Counted from the first letter of the stretch, positions 10,972 through 22,308 are shown. The stretch: 64,000 bases of DNA from Ectocarpus siliculosus (GCA_000310025.1 FN649734.1:2247291-2311290); one strand, 5' to 3'. The notes: generated from the letters alone by a model not told the origin. Numbers and translations are program-made.

Positions 10972-11170
10972 CTAACTGCTTCTGCGCAGTACAACAGCAG
11001 GGGGCGACAGGAGACACGAGAAACCACACCCTACCTTGGGGCACAAGCAGGTCTCTCGTCCGGGCAGCCCACCGGGGGGTCCCCGGGGAATCGACACTTG
11101 GGACCGCCGCTGACGACAAAAGACGACTTCACGGAGCACCCCACCAGCCTCCTCGCGACTGTGCTCAGGT
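10972..11170 (-). CDS. Possible Cys-rich exon, unassigned
   Basis: The minus frame reads STVARRLVGCSVKSSFVVSG then GPKCRFPGDPPVGCPDERPA, ending CAPR before a donor-like AAG|GTAGGG. Four cysteines within about 35 residues suggest a lumenal or secreted segment. It lies upstream of the sulfotransferase-like exon and may be an earlier exon of the same gene. Another frame is open too. Confidence 0.3.
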
Positions 11171-12678
11171 GACGGCTGCCCGTCTGCGGGACTCGAACAA
11201 CCTACCATCGTATGGATTTCGTTTTATCCCGTGTTGGGGCACGGGCAGAACCGTGCATGTCGTGCGATCAAGAAGCCAGTTAGTAGGTCATAAAAAAAAA
11301 TTCAAGCAAAACGAGGGGGACCTACAAGCCTCTGCTTGTGACCATCCTAGCAAGCCGTTCGGCGATTGAGGCTTTCGTAATGCGGCTCTTGTCCATTTGG
11401 AAAGGGGTGCCTATTCAGCGAGAATCGCACGGGCGGCGTGAGCGCACCGATTTTTCCCAGGCGCATGCCTTAGAATAGGCAATTAACCACCCGCCTGTGA
11501 AACAATGCTGCAGGCACGAAGATTTCGGTGTAGTTGCGCATGTTTCTGCCAAAATCAAGGGCACAAGACGTCAAACATCAGGCGGGCCGGCCCTCATTCG
11601 TGGCAGCCCGCCGCCTCATAAAATTGGTTCGAGCAAACTCCCGAGCGATATTATTGTAGTTTCAAGTCGTACGCATATCACATGAGCGAGTGTCTTCGGC
11701 GAACCGCCTCCTCCAGCAGTAGTTTCCTGCGTGTTGGACTGCGCCCTTCAAGTGCGCCAGATACATGACTACAGTATCTGTGGCATCTGCCGAAACCAAA
11801 CGTGAGGGGCACAAGTGCTCCGCTATGCTTGGGCTTTCGTCTACAACTTGCGCTGCTGCTGTGACAGACCTGCACGGAGTCGAGGTGTCCATAAACCTCC
11901 CTCCCACGCGATGCGTCCGATGCCTCAGCAGATGACTTTGGTGATTTTTGACGTCCTTCGAAGAGAGTCAACGATAGCCGCAGAAAGCCGCCGGCATCCG
12001 CGTCCAACGCTCCCGCCGTAGGATCCTGGTTGAGTAGTCAAGTGGACAAGTCGTTGGGGGCGGGTTGTTGGGGAAATTCTTGCTGTCAATATTTTGAAGG
12101 GCAAGCAGCACCGCAACCGCCCCGGTTGAGTCTCATTTGACGGCAATGGCAATCGCGGTGTACCGTAGCTTGCATCTGAGGTAACGTGTCGGCACGCGCA
12201 TCGCATCCCTTATCTACACGTGACTTGAAAGGGATACAACCAGGCGACAAAGATAGGAAGCAGGTAACGCAGGAAGCGAGGCAGAAGTAGACCACGGGCC
12301 AGGTCCCGGACCCTCTCTGCTTGTGTGGCGACAGATATATGTATCTGTCAAGGACACAATCGGGAATAACAGAGAGCCAAGAACTGCCACATGACATATC
12401 AGCAGTGGAACCCAACTACATAGGTAACACTCACCCATCCGACCTCGACTCGAAAAGGCTAAGCGCAATCAATCAAACCAATCGACCGATGGGATCTATG
12501 TACTGCTCAGCAGTAATGCGGTTGCTGCAATCGTCTTTATCCTGCCTGCAACCCACAGCTCATCCAAAGACCCAACAAATACATCACAGATAGCCTCGGG
12601 TATGCAGTATGCACCCTCCCCTCTACCTATATATAGACTACAGATACACGCAGCAGTTGCCGCAGTGTTCCTACTCAC

Positions 12679-12771
12679 GTGGGGTGTAGATGCGGATGAG
12701 CCTGCCCTGGTGCTGCTGCTGTAAACCGAGGTGGGCCTGCTGGCGGCGTTTATCCAGCATCTCACCAAAAG
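12679..12771 (-). CDS. Possible exon, unassigned
   Basis: A good acceptor (TTTTGGGTGCAG) and a donor (CCCAC|GTGAGT) bound the frame GEMLDKRRQQAHLGLQQQHQ followed by GRLIRIYTP. The helix-then-strand composition is protein-like. It could be an early exon of the minus-strand gene or genes at 7-11 kb. Confidence 0.35.
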
Positions 12772-12779
12772 CTGCACCC

Positions 12780-14827
12780 AAAAGACAGTAAGAGAGCCGA
12801 TGAGTAACACCTGGGCTAAGACAGAGACGACGCGGGGGACGCACGGGCTTGAAGTCGGAGCAGCCATAGGCGGTGTGGGCGTGACGTGGGTCGCAGGCAG
12901 GCCGGATGGGGACTGTTGAAAAACTCAGTCGCCGAAATTCCGAATTTCCTGATTGGTCCGGCGCCATCGGTATTCAACCGCCAGCATCATCCTAAGTGAA
13001 CCTGTGACCACCGGAATCGACCGCGTCGAGCCTCGAGGTGCTGAGGCACACATCAGACTACGTGGTTGCTGCAGCCTATTTAGATCGATCATGACCTGCC
13101 GTTTGTTTTGAGAGTCTACACATCAGCAAAGAAAAAGGCATAGCAAATGCACGCCTGCAGAACAGTTGTAGATTCATGTTGTGGCGTAAACGAATTGGTG
13201 AGGTTCGGCCGAGAGGTGTATAGAAACATAGAAACCAACGGAAGCGAGGAATGTAGAACCAGGCCTGGGAATTGTTTGTTTATATTATTCCTTAATTGTT
13301 TGGCTGGCACTTTCTGTGTTTCAGTGTCACTACAGTAGTTTCGGTCGTCTCTCCTTTTTCATAGTACGAAGTAGTTAGTGTGGAAGTAGCGAGCCCCACA
13401 TACCACCACAGGCAAAACCCCGTGTCTCCACCTCACCGCAGGACATGCAGCCTGCGCGTACGGATTTGCCATTTCGTCAGCGCGCGTACGTAGAAGACGT
13501 GTCCGTGTGGCGGCTGTGTCCAACATGTCTACAACAAAGAGAGGGGGGCGGGCACGACCCGAAAGGTAGTTGATTTGCTCATCCGCGATCAAGGGTGATC
13601 TTTCATCCCTCATACAACCACCTGTACACTGTAGTATCCACCTCACCGCAGGACTCGCATGCATGCACGTACCCGGTGTTTGGCCATACGGTGAGCCGGT
13701 GGCAGCCTGTCTCACAACCGTGAACGGGGGGGCGGTTGTTGTTGTTGTTGTCTTCACATTAAACATCTTTCAGTCTCTGCTCAGTACCTTCTGACACCCA
13801 CTCGTTTCACTCCAGGTCTTTCGGACACCTTCCGCGGTCAAAGGCCAACCTACCTGCCCCATAAGGTACATGCTTCTTACAGCAAAAAAAAGGCAACATG
13901 ACCCAGAAAATCTTCAATGAACTCGAAAAACGAAAAACGAAAAAAGCCCGGTCGGACGGGTGCTTGTTGTTCATGAATAGCACGGGTGGGTCGTCGGCAG
14001 AGACAACTGCCAAAACGCAGCGCTGAACATCCGTTTACGATGACTGGTATACCGAGTTGCCACCACTTGTTTCGACCCGTGAAACTTTCTTACCAGATCT
14101 ACATATCTGGCCTGTCATAGGATATGACAACATGCCAATCCCCTGTGAGATCTACTCCCTTACACCAATATGGTGCGCATCTTAAAAACACGGAGCAGAA
14201 TATATTCCCAGTAGTTTGAAAGAGGGAAGTAGTGGCTAATAATCAGGAACCTCCTAGCTCAGATCACAGCCTGGGAAAAACTCACTTTGGAGCAATAGTG
14301 AACTTGGGCTTCGGCGTGGCGTCAATAGGCCACACTCAACCATCAGGTAGGAGAACCGTTCCATGAAGAGCAGATCGGAGACCATACACCCAACAAGGCA
14401 ACTGCCAGAACACTCGAGCTGCACTCCAGTTAATTAAGTACACCCAAACACTGCTGGAAAAGCTCCCCGTCCCAATTGAAGGAAAATACTATAGTACCTG
14501 GTGATCGTCGGGCGCAAGACACACCCCATTAAAATCGTGCTGCGCATGACGACAAAACCGAACAATCAACGGCAATGACAACAACCGATTCAGCCCAGCC
14601 TACGCATAGCGACAGCAGAGGATATCCGATGTCGTGCCACCACGCACATACTCATGCCACCCTTGGTTTGGGGCAACGACAACGAAGAAGGCCATGGGAA
14701 TCCGCCAGGGCGCGTGAGGACAGGTGCTTTGCCGAGAGCCACGAGCCAACACGGCCCGCTGCTTTGCTTGTACACAGCCGGTTGTCTCCATTCCAGTACC
14801 AAAGCCTCGCCAACACCGGCCCGTCCG
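12780..14827. other. Region downstream of aureochrome without recognised gene
   Basis: This holds the presumed 3'-UTR of the aureochrome (just below 14828) and then sequence with no exon that I trust. A short direct repeat (CCACCTCACCGCAGGAC) occurs at about 13428 and 13639. A GTT microsatellite lies at about 13735-13750. Confidence 0.5.
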
Positions 14828-17800
14828 TTACATCTCATCACCCGCATCCTCGTTGTCGTCCCTCATGAGCTCGTCCGGCAGAGGAATCTTGCGCAATCGT
14901 TCGCGGAAATCGCGATCTTGCGCCTCCTCGTGTACCTCCCCCTGTACCCCCACGAAGTTCACGATCTGCCACAACAAGCATACGACAGGCACACACACAC
15001 ACACACACACAAGTGCTTGGTTACCCTTTGATTAGGCAGCAGTGTTCGTGTTTTTTGTCGCGCTACAAGCTCGTCTGACCAAGAAGCTAACTTTCGTTCT
15101 TTCATGTCCCACTCTGCTGTTTCAACGAATTTAGACTTCAAATTTGGCGGGTGCTCGTATAAGACCATAGGGGTGCCGGAATTTTTCGGATCTGAGTTGA
15201 TTTTAGGTATATAACTATCAATTGGCGGCATAGTTGGGATACTTCCTGTACTGAAATCAGCATAAAAAAAAGTTTCTCAGATCAAGCTGAAAATTGCTGT
15301 GCATGTACCTGGGAACATCGCGAGAGCAAAGATAGTAGTCATCAGAAGTTATGGCCTATTAAAGAATCCGATACAACACACGAGATACCTGAGGCAACGT
15401 AAGGGTCTCGCGATTCCCACGCTGTTTTTTCGAACTAGGAGCTGAAATTTCGACACGGCATCCCCATGAGTACAACAAACAAATAAGCCACTGCGCCATT
15501 TGACTTTTTTCTTTTTTTCTGCGACTTTTTGGCATAGCAAATATTCCCATGAATACTAATATCAGCCTAACTTGCGAAATAAAAAAAAAATCCAAATGGC
15601 GCAGTGGCCTTTGTGTTTATAGTACTCATGCAGATGCCGTGTCAAAATTTCAGGTTCTTACTCGAAAAAACCGCGTGGGAAATCCGCTCCAACCTTCAAA
15701 TTTGCGTCTTGGTCAGACCAGCTTGTACAAGAATTACGTCTTTTCATTGGTCAGCCAATTAACGAGGTCGATGCCGACTAAATAAGAAAGCACAAACAAG
15801 CGCGTGTGAAAATTCCGTGCACGCCGCAGGAGACAAGGCAAAAATGCGCGTGTTTTCTCAGCTCGATGTGAACCAACAACAAGACGATGAGTACCAAATG
15901 GCAGCAGCAAGAGGTTGGTTGGGCTGAGGCAGTGCTGTACCACATGCTTTGTTGGCGAAGCACAACGACACGCGAGCTGAGTCTATCGAACCACCGCGGG
16001 CGGTTAATCCTGAGTGGAAACAACTCTTATTCTATGGGCGGACTTGGCGACACACGTGTGCAGTACAACTGAATAACAACCTTGGAAGCGCCGACGTTCT
16101 CGGAATGCCGAGCGCATCGTGGAACTTTGGCCATCACTCCATCGAAATTTAACCCACTACACAGAAACCCGCATGCGTCACGTCTTTAAGCCGTTGTTTG
16201 ATGTACCTTTGCAACAAACTACAAGCGAAGAACGAAACGATGTGCCTGCAAACGTATTAATCGATGCCCACCTTTCCGGTGTCGTCCCGCAAAGCCGCCA
16301 CAAAGAACTGGTTCCAGAACGGGGTACCGTCGGCCTTGTAGTTCATCAAGCACACGCTCGTATCTCTGAAGCAATAAACCAGCAACAGAGTGTGTCGTTC
16401 AACTACTTGCGGTTTCTCGAGTAGCGAGATGCAACAAGATTGCCGTACAACGGCATTGCATCTGGGGCATCATCAACCGAAATCACAAGATAGGCGCCGC
16501 TCGACACCAAAAAACGCCTGCAGCCGCACCGGAGGAGGGCGCAGCACTTAGCCCATGCTTTCGCTCCTCTCAGCCTTCGCTGGGATGCGCACAGTCAGCC
16601 AACAGAACTCCGCCAACCCATTCTATTTTCGCGTTTGTTTCGATGAGAATCCATGACATAAACTAGGAGTCTGCCGAACGACGCCAGAACCCAGGGTGGC
16701 CCTGCATGGGCCCATCAATCAACCCCGGTGGCATTCGGTTCGGTCCGCAGCGCCAAACGCTCGTTCGTCGGGAAAAAAAACAAACACACGAAGAAAAAAT
16801 GGTCGTACTTCGTAGAAGACGCTCGCAACCAAGGCCACACCGTGACCTTTTTCGAACGACAACTGACCTTCCCTCCGCCACACCCCTTCGGATGATATCG
16901 ATTGCCCTTGGGTCCGTTCCCGGCCCCTGCATCACAACAAGAACATCAACAAGCGGTAAACATGCGATGACGGCGGGACATAGAACCAGCAAGGCACGCG
17001 GCCACGAGCGGGACGGACCGCAAACATTAGTATTTGGACTGCAGCCAACCGTCCGGATCAAGAGAACACAGCACGAGCGACAGGAGTGGACCGTTTTCCC
17101 TTCTTGTGGTGTGTGGTGTGTGCGCGTGCGGTGCCGCTTGTCCCGGGCGTGAAGCCCCAATCGGATACAACGAGGTACATACTTCACATTTCAACGAGGC
17201 ACATTTTACTGCCCCCCGAGATCGAACTACGGTGTGATCTCTCTAATGGAGGCTAGGCATCTGCCGCTCAGCTTTCGCACAGACGGCCTCCTTCAATGTC
17301 AATGTGATACACCCACCGACCACGTCACAGTGCACGCATGCCACACACCCGACCGGGCTGTCGGGGGTAACAGGCAAAAATAATAAATAGTAGCACTCTG
17401 TTCGGGAATATAGTACCGATTTGGGGTTAGGGCTATGGTTAGCAAAAACGCCTTAGAATTAGAAGGTCGTGAGTTCGAATCTTCCCTCTGACTTTGCCCT
17501 CTCAAGTTGCTCACTTTTCCAAAAAAAAGTATTTTCACCGGTTGACAGCAAAGAAGCAACCGAAGTACTTGAATGTGTGGGTTTACAGGTAGCATAAGCT
17601 GTCAAGATTACAAAGCAAAAAAAAACAAAAAGAAACAAATCTTTTTGAGCCCGTACGAGAGAAAAACGGGACCTACTGCCCGTTGTCTCGGGAGATCCAC
17701 ATGCGGGGAGTTTTGTCTCAGATGGGGGGATGAAACTTATCCATCCCCTGTTTATGAGTTTATTTCGTACACTCTACCTTGTCCGAGCATACCGCAAAGG

Positions 17801-20800
17801 AAAGTATGCTAAAAAAACGTGTCGAACACCCCAAACTACAAATCGGTACTATATTGCCGGATAGCCAAATCGGTACTATATTCCCGAACAGAGTGGTATC
17901 CTGTACCCGAAGTTACGTACGCAAAACACAGGCTGTCTGCTGCAAGCACCACCGCTGCGTTACCAGTGCCCTACAACTGGAGCGACGCTATCTGTCACCT
18001 GCAAGAAGCGGCAGTTCCGCCCAATGACGTTCTGGATCGTGTACCCCGTCAGCGTGAGGAAGCCCTGCTAAACGGGAAATGCCAAAGATGGAGGAAAGGT
18101 AGGCAGGCATCAAACAGAGCAATCGCAAGGCAGGCAGAGAGCCGACATCAGCCACACGAACCTCACAGCAGGAAATCGACGGTTCCTTCACGTCGCCCCC
18201 CCCCCCCCCCCCCCGGTTATATCATCAACGAAAAAAACAACAACCCCAGGGAGGAAACACGCTTCCCAAGAATCCCCCGGGTGGGGTAAAACAACGGGTT
18301 GTCCCGGATGGTAAGGGCCCAAAAGGGGAAATTTTGCTGGGTCCTCCTGAGGGCCTGCCTCCNNNNNNNNNNNNNNNNNNNNNNNNNNNNNNNNNNNNNN
18401 NNNNNNNNNNNNNNNNNNNNNNNNNNNNNNNNNNNNNNNNNNNNNNNNNNNNNNNNNNNNNNCTTTTTGGTTGTTTTCCCCCTTCAGGGGGGGAAACCCC
18501 TGTTAAAGGGAAATCCCAAAGGGGGGGAAAGGGTGGGGGGGCTTAAAAAGGGGAATTCCAAAGGGGGGGAGGGGGCGGACTTTACCCCCCCGAACCCTCC
18601 CGGGGGAAAATGGGGGGTTTTTTAAGTTGGCCCCCCCCCCCCCCCCCCTGTTTATATCATCAACGACAACAACAACAACCACAGGCAGGAAGCACGCTTC
18701 GCATGACTCGCCTGGCTGGCGTAGACGATCGGGTTGTCCGGCATGCTAGGGTCCGAGATGGTGAAGTTCTGCTGGCTCGTCATGAGGGCCTGCATCAGCT
18801 GGAAGTCCGGCTCCAGCAAGAGGCAGTTCGGCTCCTTCGTCTCTTCCTCATCGTCTGAGAGGATAGGCTGTGCCGATTCCGTGCTCTACACAAGGAGGCA
18901 CCAGAAGCGAAGGGACACGTGTTTGTTACTATGTTGAGACAGCAGCAGTACGTGGGGGGTGCGCATTGCACAATGAGAGAGGTTGTGGCATGGGCTGCTC
19001 AGACACGGGAGACTGAAGGTCACCGCAAGCGGTATCAAGTTGCAGGCGATCAGCCGCGGAGGAACCGACCGCGTGAAGGGTGGATCAGCGCTACAGCGAG
19101 GGATGATTTGCCTGCTCATACTACAAAAAAGAAGGAGAAAACAAAACGGACGTACGGGGCTGTCTGACTGACTTCACCTTGCCGGAGAGCACGAGAGCCT
19201 TCTCGTTGATGCACTTCTCGAACACCGTGCTTGCCTCGTCAGGCATGTGCTCCTTTACCACCTGGGATTGATCGCCAAGGCAAGCGACCACGCATGAGAC
19301 GGGAAACATCGACAGGCAGACCAACCACATTGTCTCTTGCGCCAATATTCAATGATGGGGTTTACATGAATGCCACATGAAGGGTGTGTACCGTTTCACC
19401 CGCATCGTTCAGGTACGCTCTTCAAGCGGCAATCAAGAGGGAAATATCTTCACTTCTACCTATGACCGCTGTCATGAAACGCGAAAAAACAAACGATGGT
19501 GTTCCCACTGCGAGGGCATGCGATGTGCCATTTCCTCGCCAGGTAAGCTACTGCTGTCTGCCAACACTTGTAATCGAGCAGCACCCACCAGCGATCTCAT
19601 GCAAAGTTTTAAGGGAAAACGACACAACAGGGTTAAACCCTGGTCGAAAAGCGACACACCTGGGTACAGTCATTAACGGCAGTAAATGCACTCATATCAT
19701 TGGTCAGCGCCCAATTTCACCCCGGTGCGTCCGCAAAGGCGCAGAGTATACCCTGCCGTGACTACTTTTCTCAGCAACTGTACCCTGTTTTCGGAAATGC
19801 ACCCTGACCTGACGGGAAAAGAGACCCTTTCATCAATCATTTCCCCCGCAGGAATCTTCCTAACTCCTTTTCCCCTCCAACCATGGGATACCAAACGGCG
19901 AATCTTCCCGCCGAATAACAACCATGGCAACGGGGCAGGAATCAGTTTCCGCCCCTGCGAAACAACACCAACCATCAACTCTTCCGCTCTAAATCAACAA
20001 TGGCCGGGCAACACCCCAGCACAATTGCTCCGTTTGGAAACATGCACACACGCGTACAATACCCCGTGGACTACTTCTTGCTGCAGTCTATGTGCGAGAT
20101 GCACGGGTCACGCTATGAAAGCGGACCGATCCAGCATGGTTGACATGCATATATATGCATGTGCCAATGCGTGGCGCTGTGCTGGCGGCGAGCTCGCGCC
20201 CGCAGAGAGGGTGGAGGGGAGAGGCAGGACCAGCACACACAGACATGCCCTTGACATCAATCACGCACACACGAGTCTTATCCTTACTCTAGCAGCAGGA
20301 CACTGCTGTGTCGTCCAACTCAATCACCCTCTCTGTCGGTAGAAAGAAGAAAGAGTGCTCGCGTTGTATTTCATCGGCCCATCCCGCTGAAGCCTGACGT
20401 CTTCTTACTACATTGATTGATTGGTCGGCTTGGTTGGCTGGTAAGCGTGACCGCTGCTGCTACAGCAGTAGTTCAAGCAAGAAACACATCGCAATTGAGA
20501 CACAACAGACAACACACGCACGCACACACGGCACATCGCAATTGAGACACAACCGACAACACACGCCCGCACACATGCATATGCATGTCAACCATGCTGG
20601 ATCGGTCTTGCTTTCATAACGTGACCCGTGCATCTCGCACATAGACTGCAGCAAGAAGTAGTCCACGGGGTATTGTACGCGTGTGTGCATGTTTCCAAAC
20701 GGAGCAATTGTGCTGGGGTGTTGCCCGGCCATTGTTGATTTAGAGCGGAAGAGTTGATGGTTGGTGTTGTTTCGCAGGGGCGGAAACTGATTCCTGCCCC

Positions 20801-22308
20801 GTTGCCATGGTTGTTATTCGGCGGGAAGATTCGCCGTTTGGTATCCCATGGTTGGAGGGGAAAAGGAGTTAGGAAGATTCCTGCGGGGGAAATGATTGAT
20901 GAAAGGGTCTCTTTTCCCGTCAGGTCAGGGTGCATTTCCGAAAACAGGGTACAGTTGCTGAGAAAAAGTAAGTCACGGCAGGGTATACCCTGCGCCTTTT
21001 CGGACGCACCGGGGTGAAATTGGGCGCTGACCAATGATATGAGTGCATTTACTGCTGTTAATGACTGTGTACCCAGGTGTGTCGCTTTTCGACCAGGGTA
21101 TACCCTGTTGTGTCGTTTTCCCAGTTTTAACAGCCAGGCAAGGCTTCCATAGCAAAAGGTGTTAGCACTCACTATTATAGCGCAAATCCGTTTGCACAGG
21201 ACCGCAACGACGTGTGGCCTGGCCCATGCTTATCACGCTGCTGCAAGGCGTGTTCGATATATGCGGAATTTCGAGTACCTGTCTGAGGGCCAGGTTCTGC
21301 TTCCGCATGGCGAGGAGCTGCTCCTGCAGACACTCCAACATAAACTTCTTGCGAATCCGCGATCGCTTCGCGTGCTCACGGTTCCGCTCCTGCAGGTGCG
21401 TGGTGGAGTCGGCGGCGTGTGTGCGGATGGGTGACCACAAGGGGAAAAACACGGAGCACAAAATCGGAGCAATGGGGTATGAGCTTTGTCGGTACGTGTG
21501 TGATTCATTGGCGCCCGGGTCCACCTTACGCAGCGCCGGCGTGGCCAGCTACGGACTACTGGTGAAATACGAATCCCAGATATCTTGTCCCAGCCGCACG
21601 ACGGGCTCACGTGTACCGTACCCGGAATAGAGGACTGCTGCCAGTCGCCGCTCAGACGGCACGTTTTAATTGTGAACACACGCCTGAGGTTTCAGCAGGA
21701 AGGATTCAACCGGCGTCTATATAGCTGGCTGCTCCACGAGCCGTTGATGTTCACGGGGAGCGATGCGGCTACCTGGAGAAAATCCCAACCCCACAACGGC
21801 AACACCGTGTGTGTGACACCCTCCCTCGCCCGCTCCCTTAGTCTCACCCTCCTCTCCAGCTTCTGCTGCTCAGACATCGACCTACGCGCATCGCCTCCCA
21901 GCCCGCCCCAGCCCATGTCGTTCCGACCGCCCCAGTCTGCCGCTCCGGCAAGATTCGAGTCGCTCAGCTCCCGCTTCATGCCGCGGTGGGCGCTTGCTGC
22001 TCCAGCGGCCACGCCAATACCAATCCCTATCCCGCGGCTAGGCTTCAGCCCCGCCGCGCTCGCACCTGCCGCCCCCCCAGGTGCTGCTGCTGCTGCTGCT
22101 GCTGCTGCCGCTGTCGCCGCTGCTGCCGCCGCTGCTGCGGTTCCTGCTTGTTGTGCTCGTGCCGCCATCGCCCCCAACCCAAGACCACCCTGCCCGCTGC
22201 CTGACCCTTCCACGTCAAGCGTCTCGCCGGCGCTTTCGTTCGAGGATTCCCCGGGCGCGGGCGCCAGCGAGGTTCCCCCTTCCGCCCCTCCGAACGCGAA
22301 GTAGCAGT
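14828..22308 (-). CDS. AUREO: Aureochrome (bZIP-LOV blue-light transcription factor)
   Basis: Aureochromes bind DNA through a bZIP domain and sense blue light through a C-terminal LOV domain holding FMN. Exons on the minus strand are: about 22308-21848 (Ala/Gly-rich N terminus ending MSEQQKLERR), 21389-21279 (bZIP: RNREHAKRSRIRKKF plus heptad Leu), 19261-19178 (KEHMPDEASTVFEKC), 18867-18712 (NFTISDPSMPDNPIVYASQ), 18064-17999 (GRNCRFLQ, with the photoactive Cys), 16926-16868 (GPGTDPRAIDIIRRG), 16365-16272 (NYKADGTPFWNQFFVAALRD) and 14965-14828 (IVNFVGVQ to the TAA). Phases agree at every junction checked. The predicted length is about 390 residues, normal for the family. The 5' end is uncertain: the first exon has no convincing Met near its start and probably begins at an acceptor at 22309, so an upstream exon is missing. 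The introns hold repeats and an assembly gap. Confidence 0.94.
14989..15012 (+). repeat. CA microsatellite near an aureochrome splice acceptor
   Basis: About twelve CA dinucleotides end roughly 25 bases upstream (in the minus sense) of the acceptor of the last aureochrome exon (TGGCAG|ATCGTG at 14965). In the transcript it is a UG tract next to the polypyrimidine region. Length variation here could affect splicing; that is inference. Confidence 0.85.
15065..15726. mobile_element. Inverted-repeat element in aureochrome intron
   Basis: The outer words ACAAGCTCGTCTGACCAAG (15065-15083) and CTTGGTCAGACCAGCTTGT (15708-15726) are reverse complements with one mismatch. A second, longer inverted pair lies inside: about 15409-15503 against 15591-15687, sharing GCCACTGCGCCATTTG and GACACGGCATC. 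The left half has about 300 extra bases between the two blocks. It looks like a decayed MITE or two nested ones. It occupies the intron between the last two aureochrome exons. Confidence 0.65.
17205..17292 (-). repeat. tRNA-like sequence, possible SINE head
   Basis: On the minus strand the words AAGCTGAGCGG (A-box-like) and TAGTTCGATCTC (B-box-like) are spaced as in a tRNA gene. The acceptor and anticodon stems do not pair well, so it is not called a functional tRNA. A tRNA-derived SINE or decayed tRNA copy is the likelier reading. It lies in an aureochrome intron beside the 17395-17894 element. Confidence 0.35.
17395..17894. mobile_element. MITE-like element with 30-bp inverted ends
   Basis: The 30 bases at 17395-17424 are the exact reverse complement of 17865-17894 (core GGGAATATAGTACCGATTTG). 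Inside the right end a partial copy of the same word occurs at about 17839-17860, giving a 26-bp tandem step. No clear target duplication was seen. A tRNA-like promoter box (GAGTTCGAATCTTCC, around 17470) lies inside it. The element sits in the aureochrome intron 17998-16927. No coding capacity is seen. Confidence 0.7.
18196..18648. repeat. Poly-C tracts flanking two degraded duplicate segments
   Basis: Poly-C runs lie at 18196-18214 and 18631-18648. The segment 18215-18362 is a corrupted copy of about 18649-18797 (shared words TATATCATCAACGA, GGGTTGTCCGG, GAGGGCCTGCCT/A). The segment 18463-18630 is a corrupted copy of about 18030-18195 (shared words GGGAAATCCCAAAG/GGGAAATGCCAAAG). This is expected when reads from both sides pass one homopolymer and fall out of phase. 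It is probably an artefact and not biology. Confidence 0.85.
18363..18462. other. Assembly gap (100 N)
   Basis: A run of exactly 100 N lies in the aureochrome intron between the exon at 18867-18712 and the exon at 18064-17999. The bases on each side look like error-rich read ends (long G and C runs) that copy the good sequence found beyond the opposite side of the gap. Nothing between about 18196 and 18648 should be trusted as independent sequence. Confidence 0.97.
19613..21122. mobile_element. Foldback DNA element with 550-bp inverted arms
   Basis: The left arm (19613-20163) and right arm (20573-21122) are near-perfect reverse complements, joined by a loop of about 409 bp. The ends read GGGAAAACGACAC and GTGTCGTTTTCCC. 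Both sides carry the same 8-bp direct repeat AGTTTTAA (19605-19612 and 21123-21130), a clean target-site duplication. The element has no recognisable transposase, so it is non-autonomous. An 8-bp duplication fits hAT, P or Merlin-type transposases; the family is unassigned. It lies wholly inside the aureochrome intron 21278-19262. High arm identity suggests a recent insertion. Long open frames in the arms are mirror images of each other and not genes. Confidence 0.9.
20485..20578 (+). repeat. Two-copy 47-bp tandem repeat in foldback loop
   Basis: The motif CACATCGCAATTGAGACACA starts at 20485 and again at 20532, each followed by a CGCACACAC-like stretch. It lies in the loop of the foldback element and borders the inner end of the right arm. 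It looks like a simple internal duplication. Confidence 0.75.

Noticed and set aside
17205-17292. A functional tRNA gene on the minus strand
   Set aside because: Promoter-like boxes are present but acceptor and anticodon stems do not pair; kept only as a tRNA-like repeat.
18299-18625. Open frame running through the N gap
   Set aside because: It is produced by unknown bases and error-rich read ends; there is no real coding evidence.
19686-20342. Long plus-strand open frame (218 codons) and its minus-strand partner at 20588-21172
   Set aside because: The two translate to nearly the same sequence because they are the arms of the foldback element; there is no known domain and no splice support.
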